From the NCBI GenBank assembly GCA_029204225.1, contig CM055102.1:19767182-19831181 (forward strand): a DNA stretch of 64,000 nucleotides. The letters run 5' to 3'. This DNA is from Diphasiastrum complanatum (Eukaryota > Streptophyta > Lycopodiopsida > Lycopodiales > Lycopodiaceae). The translations under genes were made by a program, and so were the position numbers. Shown one piece after another: positions 1 to 11,052 of the stretch (position 1 is the stretch's first letter; each line of letters opens with the position of its first letter). The notes under the pieces are model-generated. The model made no database searches and had not been told where the DNA came from. It was given only the letters and a program-made list of their open reading frames with translations.

Positions 1-232
1 GAACAAATCAATGAAAGAGGTGCTAGGATGGTGCAAAGCTCTCAAGTTCATCAAAAAAGTCAACATCAAAGAGGCACTATCATGGATATGGTGATTTTCG
101 AATCAACATCAAGCTCATTGGCTGATCTTCACACCTTTGAACCAGCAAGGATCCATATTTGACGACCAATTCAGCCCATGGCATCAAGCTTAACATCATC
201 ATGCTTTTATCAAGTTAGTTTTTGAGGAGGAG
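1..232 (+). other. 3' untranslated tail of a + strand copia element entering from the left
   Basis: No reading frame is recognisable. The stretch ends in a purine run (GAGGAGGAG, about 224-232) placed directly before the TGTTA start of the LTR at 233, the normal position of a polypurine tract. I infer that this is the tail of a copia element whose coding part lies outside the window. Confidence 0.5.
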
Positions 233-1021
233 TGTTAAAATTGGCAGGGAAGCTAACTTGATCAAATCTTGTAAATACCATTATGACTAGTAAATATCAT
301 CATTAGACATGTGTGGAGCCTGTTCCCACGTGTGAAATAAATACATTTATCATTTAGATGAGTCATATAAGTTGTACATATCATTTCATTTGAGATCTAG
401 TGGCTAAAATGGCCAAAATCTAGTTTTCTAGCTATATGCCACTTGGCATCATGTTATTGGTAGTAAAAGCTATTTCACATGGATAGGAGTGATCTTACAT
501 GTGCCAAGGACTGCTCATATGTGTTAAAACATCAGTAGTAGGTGAGATCCAACTTGTAGTAGATATTTGTGCAAGTTCCTATAAATTAGGAAAATTGCCT
601 AAAATCAAGGGAGGTGGCTATAAGTCAGGAAACTTGGTCCATGTGCCATATTGATGATTATTGGTGGATCCTTTGATGAGTAGGCACTCTCACACGTGCC
701 AAATCAGCTGAGTAAGCATCAGCTCTTGTGTATATATGGTGGCTCATTTGGCCATAATTGACAAGAAAGCTAAATCTTGGTTTTGGTGCATTTCTTGAGT
801 AATCTCTTCATTTGTCTTGTGATTTTATGCTTCTAATGGTTTCTAAGCTTAGTGTACTTCATTATTTGCTGGTAGTCCGTACTCTAACAGGTCTTCACAC
901 GTGTGAAACCAGAAAGTACAAGTTTTGATCATATTTGATTGTTCTTGTTAGATTTGTTGATGTAGATTTGATCTAGTGCTGTCTAATCTTGTGTAGATTG
1001 GTAGATCAATCTAATCTAACA
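233..1021 (+). repeat. Copia LTR (3' LTR), family A
   Basis: The sequence starts TGTTA and ends TAACA, an LTR-type terminal inverted repeat, and is preceded by a polypurine tract, so it reads as a + strand 3' LTR of about 789 bp. A diverged copy of part of it lies at 23415-24115, sharing the segment around TGTGGAGCCTGTTCCCACGTG. It carries G-box-type CACGTG hexamers at 327, 693 and 898, probably part of the LTR promoter. No 5' partner lies in the window. Ends were called by eye. Confidence 0.65.
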
Positions 1022-1075
1022 TCCAATCACACTTGTGGATCTGATTTGGATCCATTCTTGGTCCTTTTTGCTGTA

Positions 1076-2471
1076 CTTTCACAGTTTGTCGAGCGGCTTC
1101 GTGAGCAAATCTGCAATCATGTCTTCAGATTTTATGTACTGAATCTTGAGCTCTCCTTTCGAGATCAATTCTCGAATATGATGGTATTTCAGAATTATAT
1201 GTTTTGTCTTTGAATGGAAAACAAGATCCTGGGATAGATATATGGCATTTTGAGAATCCATCATCATCGTGCACGATTCTCCTTGTGGTATCTCTAACAT
1301 CATCTGCAACCATACTACCTCGTTCGCCATCTTTGAAGCTACGACATATTCAGCTTCGCATGAGGATTGAGCCACCAAGGTTTGTTTCTTGCACGTCCAG
1401 TTGATTGCTGCTTTGGATGCAATCGAACATCCTCCTATCACGGACTTGCTGTCGTCTTTGCAGCTTGCCTAGCTTGCATCATTATAGTGTTGCAGCTCGA
1501 ATCCTTTACCTTTGTTGTCTGTTGTGTAGATTAATCCCATGTTTTGAGTACCCTTCAGATATTGCAGAATTTGTTTCACCATTTGCCAATGTGCCATGCC
1601 AGGATTCGAAGAGAATTGGCTTAAAGCATAGACAAAGAAGACCAAGTCGGGTCTGATACAGATTGTGAGGTACATCAGACTACCGATCAGGTTTTGGTAG
1701 GGTATATCTTCCATTTTCTGTCTCTCCTCATCTATATTCGGACAATCCTATTTCATTAGTCTGGCTCCAACTATCATTGGTGTGGCTTTTTCTTTACAGT
1801 CCATCATTCGGTACTACTTCAATACTTTTCAGACGTACTCTGACTGACTCAGATGCATTTCTCTTCTCATTTGATTTCTTCTAATTTCCAGCCCAAGGCA
1901 TTTTGTTGCTTCTCCTAGATCTGTGATTTCATAACTTTTAGAAATTTGACTCTTCATTTTCTTGATTAGTATCAAGGAGTTTCCTATCATTAGGGAGTCA
2001 TTTACAAAAATAGTCATAATCACAAAACTTTTTTCTACTTTCTATATAGACATTGCAATTTGGTTGTGTAGGAGTGAAGTCTAGAGACTTCAAAAGACTA
2101 TCGATCTTTTTATACCAAGATCATAATGCCTGCTTTAGACCATAAATGCATCGCTGCAACCGACAAACATATTGTCGATTGTCGGGGTCTTCGAATCCTT
2201 CAAGCTGCTTCATGAAGATTTTTTCCTCTAGATCTCCGTGGAGAAAGGCCGTATTTACATCAATCTGGTGAATTTCCAGATTGTATTGTGTCTGTATGCA
2301 AGGAGCAGTCGAATGCTTGTCATCTTGACCATTGATGAATACGTGTCGAAATAATCAACGTTGTACCTTTGTGTGTAGCCATTTGCGACAAGCCTTGCTT
2401 TCTATCATCCGACAATGCCATCTGATTTGATTTTCCTTTTGTATAGCCATTTGCAGTTTACGATTCTTTTA
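1076..2471 (-). pseudogene. Copia pol remnant: RT and RNase H
   Basis: Reading the minus strand from 2471 down, the RT start (K-I-V-N-C-K-W) is followed by I-D-V-(N)-T-A-F-L-H-G-D near 2230, F-V-N-D (degenerate Y-V-D-D) near 2005, the connection segment with Q-N-L-I-G-S-L-M-Y, and RNase H with S-C-E-A-E-Y. The frame ends in T-K-P-L-D-K-L near 1079. Stops and frameshifts occur throughout. Gag, protease and integrase are absent because the frame is cut at 2471, exactly where G1 LTR sequence begins. It is closely related to the nested element at 41421-44461, which shares the S-C-E-A-E-Y and T-K-P-L-D-K blocks. Confidence 0.85.
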
Positions 2472-5002
2472 CTTGGAGGCTAAAAAATTTGGGAGATACA
2501 CCCACTAGCCATTGACATTTTGGGCTTCTAGGGTGTACAAAAGGAGAAACTTGAATGGCCTCCCTAGCCTTTGACAAAAATGGCATCTTGGCTAGTTTTG
2601 GAAGACAGCCTTGAATGCACCACTCCCCCACTCTCTTATGGAGGCCACTAGGTGTACTATCAAATGGGTTGAGGACAAATGGCAAAAAGGGCTTGAAGGG
2701 CATGAAAATTGGCAAAGCCTCATTTTGAAGGGGGACACTTGGGATTTACTATAAAGGGAGGCCACTCTTTGTGTTGAGACATAGTTGGTTGTGAGTTGGA
2801 TAATGAGATGATGTTGATATTTGCTAAGTTGAGAGTGAGAATTCATTTGAGTTGGAAGTAATGTTGGTTGAGAGTTTTTTTTAGTGTAAGTTTGTTTGTG
2901 TGAGGAAAATTGTGGTTTAATTCCATTTTGTGTCTAATACTGCTCGAGGTTAGCATTACTTTGATGTTAGTTACTTTGCTTGCTTGCATGTTGGATGTGT
3001 GGTGAGTGACTTTGTGGTTGGAGTGTGTTGTCTTGTGTTGCTGATGCCATGAATACTAGCATGAAATTCTAGTTGGTGATTGTGGAATGATTGCATATTG
3101 GGAAAAGTTTGGGTGAGGGTTGCTTGTGGCTTGTGGCTTGTGATGTGTTTGTTTTTTACTAGCATGCATACTCCTTGGTTGTGATAGTGTAACTCTCTGA
3201 AGTGCTTTGTTGGTCATACTGTGAATGGTTGATGCCTTGTTAGTAGATTATGGAGTGTGTGTGTTTGATTGCTTGTCAAGGTTGCATGATGAAGCAAAAT
3301 GGATTGAGATAGGGTTAGTCTTTGAGTGACTGGTTATTGATTGCCTTGTGTAATTGCTTGTGTTGGTGGATGGAGAGGAGGTTTGTGTGTTGATTGAGAG
3401 TGTTGATGAGCTGTTGGGGTGAATGCAAGGGTGTTTGTTCTTACGCTTGGTTCATTCCGTGTGAGGGATGCATGTGTGACGGATAATGCCATTGCTGTGT
3501 AGAATTGAATGAATTGAATGCTTGTTTCATGGCAAAGTGCAAGCAAAGTTGTTCACATTTTATGGCCATACCAATGTCTGATGGCCCTACCTACTTGTCT
3601 ATGAGTTTCTCTGTACCCTCGATAGACCTATGGGGAGTTTGAAATAGCTTGCTGTAGCTGTCTACAGTCCTGCTCACCCTGCCACAGCCCGTTGGAGCCT
3701 GCTTACCTCTGTCTGCGGCATCCAACAACTCACTACGATTTTTTGAGGGCTGTACCAGCCTGTGACAGGCTGCCTACGGCCTCCGTGGGCGGTTTTCCAT
3801 CAGAGATCAGACCTACTAGTGAGCTACGAGCCGTTAAAGGCCTACCCACAGTAACTGTGGCCAAAAACAACCTGAGTGCGAACTCTGTCAGACCTGTCTG
3901 CGGCCAATAGGATGTTGTCACGTGGCCTACAACTGCCAAAATGGGCCCTTGCCCTAACTGTGACCTGCCTACCTCTGTTCTGCCCTGCTAGCCCTGTGAT
4001 CTGCCCGCTACCTCTGCCCTCTGTGTGCTTGCTGGAGGCCGCCTTCTACCTGTCTGTGACCTGCCTGCTGCTTGTGCCCTGCCTTTTCATTTGGGGCAAA
4101 ATCAGACCTGTTGCAGCCTCTGATCGCTACCCACTACCAAAAATTAGATCTACCGTGGTTTTTTCTTCACCGACTAACTGTGACAAAGCAAGTGCCAAGC
4201 AGCAAATGGAAGGTGACATGGGAAGAAAGTGACATTCATGACTAGTTGGACTCTCCGACGAACCGGTTGCCTCACACGTATCTAAGGTAATTTGCATTCA
4301 ATACCATTGTCTAAAATACAGTTTGCGAATGTCATTTTATACACCGTATTGTGTTCCATGTTTAGTGAATCAAAATTCATTTTGAATTTTTATTTAGAGT
4401 TTTTTTCCGTTTTTGTCAATTGTGAAACATATCAATTGGACCCAACCTCTGTGAAACACCAAAGCGGGCCGTCCACCATCTGCAGTTGAAATACACCGCC
4501 TTGGTTAAGCGTCACACTAGTCACACCCGCCATCGGTACTGTCTAGCAAAATACCTAAACCCAACGGTTGGCGAAAATACCACCGCTTATCAAACAAAGC
4601 GGTGCGTATAACTTGCACCCCACGAGCACATCATAGACAATAAATCGGTTTCCAGCCCATGTAAGATTTTTACTAATTGTAAGCCGAATTGAATGGGGAA
4701 AGAGATATTAGCAAGATCCTAACGCGAATTAGTGATCAGAAGCTTTACGGAACCGTGACCCTAGAAAGCTAGTGAATCATTGCACCAAAAGTGACAGCAC
4801 CCTCTCCATGCAACCGTATCTCTAAGAGCTTGGAAAACTCTCATCGGTTGCGGAGCACAGGGCAATAGAGAAGGCCATCAGGGTTGGAAGTGGCAAATCC
4901 TCTATTGCTCACGTAGGGCCGAACCGTCATTAGAGGTGGGGGCCCTTGACCCTTTTAGGACATTTTGGCTAGACCAACCCCCCGTCAAAATAGGCCCTAA
5001 CA
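2472..5002 (+). repeat. G1 5' LTR, truncated at its outer end
   Basis: This aligns by eye to 13982-16914. It lacks the first ~797 bp of the 3' LTR (13185-13981) and about 0.5 kb present at ~15790-16315, but it has ~90 bp near 3553-3645 that the 3' LTR lacks. It ends CCCTAACA immediately before the primer site. A GC-rich CTG/CCTGCC-rich block lies at 3650-4110. ORFs predicted inside it are not conserved with any domain and are treated as chance. Its abrupt start abuts a truncated copia. Confidence 0.8.
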
Positions 5003-5021
5003 TTGGTGCGTCTGCCGGGAG
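5003..5021 (+). other. G1 tRNA primer-binding site
   Basis: TGGTGCGTCTGCCGGGAG sits one base after the LTR end. Its complement ends in CCA, as a tRNA 3' end must, so this is the minus-strand primer site. I could not identify the tRNA with certainty. A second identical copy lies at 5133-5155. Confidence 0.7.
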
Positions 5022-5132
5022 AAATTTGATAATGGGCTATTGTTTGAGGGTCGGTTATCTATATATAGGGCTGTGAAGTGTACAGATTAGCCATTTGCGG
5101 GTTGCTTATGTTATTTGACCCGCCAGACGCTT

Positions 5133-5155
5133 AACATTGGTGCGTCTGCCGGGAG
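5133..5155 (+). repeat. Duplicate of the primer-site region
   Basis: The 23 nt at 4999-5021 recur exactly here, including the AACA of the LTR end. The copy is preceded by CGCCAGACGC, which can pair with GCGTCTGCCG inside the copy to form a hairpin. It may be a relic of aberrant reverse transcription or a leader element. Confidence 0.6.
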
Positions 5156-5907
5156 TCAAAATATTTTTAGGAGATGTTGTTTGAAAGAGTAGTTATCCAT
5201 ATCACTGGTCTACAAAGAACTAGTTGTCATACTACCAATAGTCTACAAGTCTTGTAGGTCCTAGTTTGCGTGTGTTGAAAACAATTCCACTATCTAAACC
5301 ATCAGCCGCAAGCTAGCATGACCGTACAAGCGGCTACTACCACACGTTGATCACAAGATGAAGTGGTTAGCATCACACAGTGATGTGTGCCGATCCCACA
5401 CCTAAACATACGTTATGAGTTCACAATCCAACCCTAGCTACATGTGATCTGACTTCGCCAAGGCCATTCTACTTCCAACAATTTGGACTAGAGACTACAT
5501 ACAATTTTCATCAGCAGGGAGTTTAGGCTGTGATGCCAAGTACTACTAGAAATCTTTCATAGAGTGACGGGATGGGTCAGAGAATGGGGTTCTGTATGAA
5601 GCCTAGGGTGAAAGTGAAAACCATAGCCCTGAGTCAAAAGTCATTACCCTACAACCCACCAACCCTAGCATCCTATAGAGATGACACTTGGTACAAAGAA
5701 CCAAGAAAAACTGTACATTGGTATGGTTAGATTAGGATTGAGCAGAAAAACGACCAAGTAGAGTTAGTTAGGTCAGATGCAGTATGGGGTAACTTGGGAA
5801 AATCACAAAACGCATGTGCAACGACAGTTGATTGCTATCCATAAGTAAGAAACCTATTATGCAGCAATCATTAGTGTCACCCTAGACAAGACATCATAGG
5901 TATACCA
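5156..5907 (+). other. G1 leader, no recognisable gene
   Basis: The non-coding stretch between primer site and gag region contains frequent stops in all frames. Nothing else was recognised. Confidence 0.5.
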
Positions 5908-6436
5908 ATGAAACCTAGGTCTAAGGGAGCACCGCACGAAGAGACTTCAAATCCCCAGAGAGAGCGTTTAGGGTTTAGAAGAAGCAATCGTGGGTTTCTT
6001 GTCCCACCAGTCTTAAATGATGAGTCTCACCCACCTATAATGGACTTGGATGATATGTTGGAACCTATAGAAGAACTACCAAAACTTGAGCCAACCGACA
6101 CTACAGAACCACCGTTAGTGAACGTAACACTTGCTGCTACAAAACTTGTTGCCACCGGAATGGCAAGATGTTTGACTGAACCAATCGTAGTACCCCGGAG
6201 ACAGGAGGACTACTGAAGCTTAGTGGATCCACTCCTGAGTTTCATGGAGCACCGTATGAAAGTGCCGAAGAGCATATTGATGCTTTTTGGACCACTTGCT
6301 TTACCAGTGCCATTACAAATCCACATCATGAAATGATGTTTTTCGCCATCACTTTATTTGGAACGGGCCCAAAGAGCAAGGTGAGGTTAGCATCTGGGAA
6401 GGGCGTAGACACCCCAGATTCCTAGGACCGAGAAAA
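5908..6436 (+). pseudogene. G1 gag remnant
   Basis: An ATG-initiated frame (5908-6216) encodes an acidic, proline-rich, low-complexity segment. In a shifted frame from about 6210, a stretch with P-E-F-H-G-A-P-Y-E-S-A-E-E-H-I-D-A-F resembles the core of plant gypsy Gag (retrotransposon gag family). It ends in a stop near 6425. Most of Gag and the CCHC knuckle expected before the protease are missing, so the region is heavily deleted. Confidence 0.55.
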
Positions 6437-6466
6437 AGGAAAATCGGCCTAGAAATTAAGAGGACT

Positions 6467-7378
6467 ATGACTAGAAACCGTAGGTTTAGGAAGGATATAG
6501 ACCTAAACTTGAAGAGAGGGAATATTGACCTAGGTCAAGCCCTAGAGAATCTAAAATTGGAAATAGGACTCTGGCAACTTGTACAGTTGTCACCCAATAT
6601 TAAACGCACGGTCAAACGACTGATGAGACCACGCACGACCAGAACATTGGAGCCACCTACAATAGGAAAAGTAGATGCGGATTTGTTAGATCGCTACTTC
6701 CCTAAAGTAGACGTACTCATAGATGGCCTAGTCATTTCAGGGGCCATAGTTGATGCAGGGTCGGCAGTTAACATCATAAGTCTAGAACTTTCAGACCGCC
6801 TTGGTTTTACTCTAGAACCCGCTACCTTGACAGTCCTAAAGCTAGCCAACAACTCTGTGATCAAACCAGAGGGCGAGCTTAAGAATGTACCCATTACTGT
6901 GGCTAACAAGACCATTCAAGTGGACTTTTATGTCATGAGGATGTACACTGGGAACCGGGGGTACTCTATACTGCTAGGACGGCCATGGCTCAGGCTTAGC
7001 AACCGCACATTTGACATCCCCGTAGGAGTATTGATTTTTGGAAGGGATAGAGGGCATACCATAGTCGACGGCTATCCCGAGGTGCCTCAGTCAGAGAGAG
7101 CACCCATACCTTCGTCTGAGTGGGAGGAGGTCATGAGTAGTGAGGACGATGGTGAGTCCACTACGAGTGAAGATGAACCAAACCTGAGATCAGTACTGGA
7201 CATAGAGTGGAACACTCCAGAAGAGCTTCCTCCCAAAGTTCGAGATGCCAATATTTGCCTAATAAACCTAGGAACTCTAGAAGAGCCCAAGAACATCAAA
7301 ATAGGTGCTTTCCTAGGCATTGGAGAAAAAGAAGAATATGAACGGCTGTGTATAAAGTACCAGCATATTTTTGCCTAG
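6467..7378 (+). CDS. G1 retropepsin-like aspartic protease region
   Basis: The 303-aa open frame contains V-D-V-L-I-D-G then I-V-D-A-G-S-A-V-N-I-I at residues ~94-104 and I-L-L-G-R-P-W-L at ~167-174, the standard layout of plant gypsy retropepsins. The catalytic triplet reads D96-A-G instead of D-T/S-G, which probably weakens or abolishes proteolysis. A C-terminal acidic linker leads toward RT. The frame stops at 7378, and RT homology continues right after the stop, so pol is interrupted rather than naturally terminated. The ATG start is arbitrary. Confidence 0.8.
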   Translation: MTRNRRFRKDIDLNLKRGNIDLGQALENLKLEIGLWQLVQLSPNIKRTVKRLMRPRTTRTLEPPTIGKVDADLLDRYFPKVDVLIDGLVISGAIVDAGSAVNIISLELSDRLGFTLEPATLTVLKLANNSVIKPEGELKNVPITVANKTIQVDFYVMRMYTGNRGYSILLGRPWLRLSNRTFDIPVGVLIFGRDRGHTIVDGYPEVPQSERAPIPSSEWEEVMSSEDDGESTTSEDEPNLRSVLDIEWNTPEELPPKVRDANICLINLGTLEEPKNIKIGAFLGIGEKEEYERLCIKYQHIFA

Positions 7379-8869
7379 GACTACTCAGATTTGAAGGGGA
7401 TTCCACCCGATCTAGTGACTCATACAATACCACTGAAGGAGGGAGCCAAACCTGTACGATAAAAACAACGCCGACTACCCTATCACCTAAAGGAAGGAGT
7501 ATACACTGAACTCGAGAGACTTCGAAATGCTGGTCTGATATTTCTGGTAGAGAACACCGAGTGGTGCTCCCCAACAGTACCTCGCACCAAGAAGAACTCC
7601 ACACACATTCGCGTGTGTGTGGATTATAAGAGATTGAACAAACAAACTAAGAAGGACTACTACCCATTGTCGTTCATAGACCAAGTCCTAGAAGAAATGG
7701 CGGAAAGAGACCAGTACTCTTTCATGGACTGTTTTGCAGGCTATAATCAGATAGCCATAGCAGAAGAGGATAAATTGAAGACCACCTTCACAACCACATT
7801 TGGGATTTTTGCTTACCACGTCATGCCCTTTGGGTTGACTAATGCCCCTGGAACCTATCAGAGGTTTATGAACAAGCACTTCGAGGATATCTTAGACGAA
7901 AACCTCAAAATTTTTATAGATGACCATGTGGGGCAACCATTGTCACAAAACATCTCACCATGCTAGAAAAGTGCTTTCAGACGTGCGCAACAACCTGTAT
8001 AGCTTTGAATGCTAACAAGTGCCTATTCGGAGCCTTACGGGGTACTGTTAGGACATGTCATTAGCAAGTACAACATGGCAACTGATCCAGAAAAAATAGC
8101 TATGCTCCTAGCCATGCTGGCACCAACTACGGTGTCCCAACTTCAGACCTTCTTAGGCTCGAGCGGTTATTACAAAAGATATGTGATGGCCTATGCCACA
8201 CATACTTACCAGATGACTGGCTTATTGAAAACCAATGTGGAGTGGACCTAGGACGAGGCATGTGAGAAGACTTTTCAAGAATTAAAAGTAGCTTTGGCTA
8301 ACGCTCCAATATTAAAACCACCTATGTACAACAGGGACTTCTTTATTTTCACAAGCACCAGGGACACGTGCATAAACTGTTGCCTGGCCCAGATTTGGGA
8401 CAAAAAATATCACCCTATTATTTTTATAAAGAGAAAACTAAACAAAGCCGAACTTAATTATAGTAAGGCTGAAAAAATTTGTTTGGGGATAGCTTACACT
8501 GCCGCCAAACTAAGACCTTACCTATTGCATCAAAAAGTGACTCTCTTTACCAAGAGTACTGCAGTCACCTTGATGATGAATAAACTAGAACCTCCTGAGC
8601 GCTTAATGAAGTGGATAATCTCCCTTCAGGAGTTTGACTACACCCTCCAAAGCAAGCCGCCTAAACTGCAGGGGTTAAACGATTGTATTTGCGAGCTGGG
8701 AGGGGTTACTGAAATAGACGATGAGTGGGAGACTGATCACTTAAGAGAACTTTTGAGGGTAGACGTTGACATAATTCTTGAGTGGTATACAGCGTTAGCA
8801 ACCTACCTATCCACACTAGAGACACCCAGCAGTATGACGATTTCAGAAATACGAAAGCTATGTCTATAA
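7379..8869 (+). pseudogene. G1 reverse transcriptase and gypsy RNase H
   Basis: The segment opens with D-L-K-G-I-P-P-D-L-V-T-H and has a stop near 7461. It continues with V-D-Y-K-R-L-N, F-M-D-C-F-A-G-Y-N-Q-I, F-G-L-T-N-A-P and I-F-I-D-D-H, where the catalytic Y-V-D-D is degenerate. The thumb/connection (8009-8251) and RNase H (8294-8869, with L-N-Y-S-K-A-E-K) follow in separate open blocks with frameshifts between them. The first RNase H aspartate appears lost (F-T-S-T-R-D). It is inactive as a continuous polyprotein. Confidence 0.85.
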
Positions 8870-8884
8870 GCCCTAAAGTTCGCC

Positions 8885-10025
8885 TTAATAGGGGGCACAT
8901 TGTACAGACGAGGTGTAGAAGGGTTGTATCGAAGATGTGTCACTCCTGAAGAAGCCAAATTTATACTAGAGGAGTGTCATGATTCTGCCTGTGGGGGCCA
9001 CTTTGCCGGCCAACTCACAGGGCAGAAAATTACGAGGGCGGGTTATTGGTGGCCGACACTATTCCAAGATGCTCATTTACATGCCCGGAACTGCGACACT
9101 TGTCAATGAGTTGACAAGACGGATAATAGGGTGCGATCGTTAGTTCCAATACAGGCTTGTCTCCTCTTTGAAAAATGGGGCGTCAACTTCGTTGGCCCAA
9201 TACACCCAGCTTCATCTAGCCGAAAATATTATATCATAGTGGCCACTGACTATTTCACAAAGTGGGCCGAGGCACGAGCTGTGGCCAAAGACAATGCAAA
9301 AGAAACCGCTTGGTTCTTACTAGAACAAGTGATAGGCCGGTTCGGTACACCCAGAGAACTCATCTCTGACAGGGGTACCCATTTCCTAAACAAAACTATC
9401 AAAGCCTTGACCGATTAGTTGATGATCAAGCACTGGAAAAGCACACCCTACCACCCGCAAGCCAACGGTCAGGCTGAAAGCATGAACAAACAGCTAGTGG
9501 GTATTCTAAGGAAAACCGTATCAGTCCGATAGAGGGATGGGGATAAAAAACTGTACTCAGCGTTGTGGGCATATGATGCCACCTATAAGACTAGTACCAA
9601 CCATGCCCTTTTTTCTAGTGTATGGCCAAGAATGTGTACTGCCAATAGAAATAGAGCTCCCATCCTTGCGGTTTGCCATGACGCACAACCTAGGAGAGAA
9701 AGAATCAATACAGCACCGACTGGACACTTTACAAGACCTGGACGAGCACCGGATAGCTGCTTTAAATCACCAAGAAACCCACAAAAGACGCATGAAGGAG
9801 ATTCATGATAGGAATATGCGCGATTACCAGTTCAGGCAGGGGTGGTTAGTGTTGTTCTATGACGCTAGACACGAGCTGATGCCTCAAAAGTTGGGGCCAC
9901 GCTGGAACGGTCCGTATGTAATAGTGAAGCTGTATGAAAATAACACGATTAAGCTGGCAGAGTTAAACGGTGAAAGTTTTAAGCACCGAACCAATATAAA
10001 CAAGATAAAAGCTTACCGTAGTTAA
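8885..10025 (+). pseudogene. G1 integrase
   Basis: The H2C2 zinc finger reads from ~8975 (E-C-H-D...H-F-A-G...C-D-T-C). The catalytic core follows with F-V-G-P-I, D-Y-F-T-K-W-A-E-A, S-D-R-G-T-H-F and Y-H-P-Q-A-N-G-Q-A-E-S. The usual first catalytic D before F-x-G-P reads N. A C-terminal domain runs to 10025 (L-G-P-R-W-N-G-P-Y-V-I). No chromodomain is seen. In-frame stops at ~9107, ~9416 and ~9531 break it. Confidence 0.85.
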
Positions 10026-10244
10026 AGAGAAGCCGAAGTTGCCTGTACAATATGTAACACCTTTTCATGTTCACCTTTTCAGGTATCGGAGTGAACCACC
10101 TAGAAGCATCACGAATACGGTAAACACTCACAGAATCAAAATTGTCCTTAGTGACCTTGTACATATACGCTAAATGGAAGGGTGTGAAAAACCAAAACAA
10201 AGTTCATAAAATCGAGAAAAATACAAAAAGATTATTGTTGTGAT

Positions 10245-10919
10245 ATGGAACTCACCCAAGAACTTGGGACGTATACGTTGAAGGTAGACGGAGCTTGCAG
10301 ACATTCGAATAGAGAAGGTGCCATAGGAGCAGTATTGCAGAATCCCAATGGGATTGAACTAGCCAGTATAGGAGTCCTACTAGGGAAAGGATTCACGAAC
10401 AACACTGCCGAATACAAAGCCCTTCTAATCGGTCTACAAATGGCCATGCGAGTTGCGCAAACTATAGGCAACCTCCGAATTATGGGGGATTCACAACTCC
10501 TAATCCGAGGTATGACTGGCATATACCGACTCAAAAGCAGGACCTTACAGGCCTATGCAATTGCCATCAACGAATACACTAGAGAGTTTTCCCACATCGA
10601 ATGGATGCATATTCCACGAGCACAAAACCAACGTGCTGATAGTCTAGCTGCGATAGCGTACGACCATGATCATTACTGGAAACGTGAGCTAGGTAGGGTA
10701 GTCATTTCGCCCATAACCATTGCTGTGGAGCTATGGACAATCCTGAAAGCCCAAGCATGGTATGGAGTTCGGTGGATCAGAAGTCTGATAAACCGAGTAG
10801 GTCTAGAGAATCCCCAACTCCTAGTCCAATTACATCAGTTAATGAGCCATGAACTATCTAGAACTTGTTTTAGGTCACACCATAGGAGCATAATCCATGG
10901 GTTAATGCACACGGCCTAA
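10245..10919 (+). CDS. G1 additional RNase H, intact, downstream of integrase
   Basis: A 224-aa frame starts at ATG 10245, about 220 nt after the integrase stop. It reads as a type I RNase H of the kind acquired by Tat-lineage gypsy elements: K-V-D-G-A (D15), N-N-T-A-E-Y (E56), M-G-D-S-Q-L (D82) and N-Q-R-A-D-S-L-A (D132), so all four acidic catalytic positions are present. Such domains degrade RNA in RNA:DNA hybrids during reverse transcription. As known for Tat elements, the extra RNase H usually lies between the first RNase H and integrase; here it is a separate ORF after integrase. It is better preserved than the pol domains. The C-terminal ~80 residues match nothing I recognise. Confidence 0.8.
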   Translation: MELTQELGTYTLKVDGACRHSNREGAIGAVLQNPNGIELASIGVLLGKGFTNNTAEYKALLIGLQMAMRVAQTIGNLRIMGDSQLLIRGMTGIYRLKSRTLQAYAIAINEYTREFSHIEWMHIPRAQNQRADSLAAIAYDHDHYWKRELGRVVISPITIAVELWTILKAQAWYGVRWIRSLINRVGLENPQLLVQLHQLMSHELSRTCFRSHHRSIIHGLMHTA

Positions 10920-11052
10920 GTACATAGAAAAAACCCATGCCCTAGCACGAACCTGACAGATACACATGGAGGGGGAGAGGGGTGTAAAGGTTTAAAGATT
11001 TTTTGTACATTCAACACATTGTATATTCATCTACATAAATGCTAAAACACAG

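Noticed and set aside
2458-4232. ORFs inside the left G1 LTR, some duplicated at 13812-15648
   Set aside because: The duplicated ORFs merely reflect the LTR repeat. None has a domain and frames differ between copies after indels.
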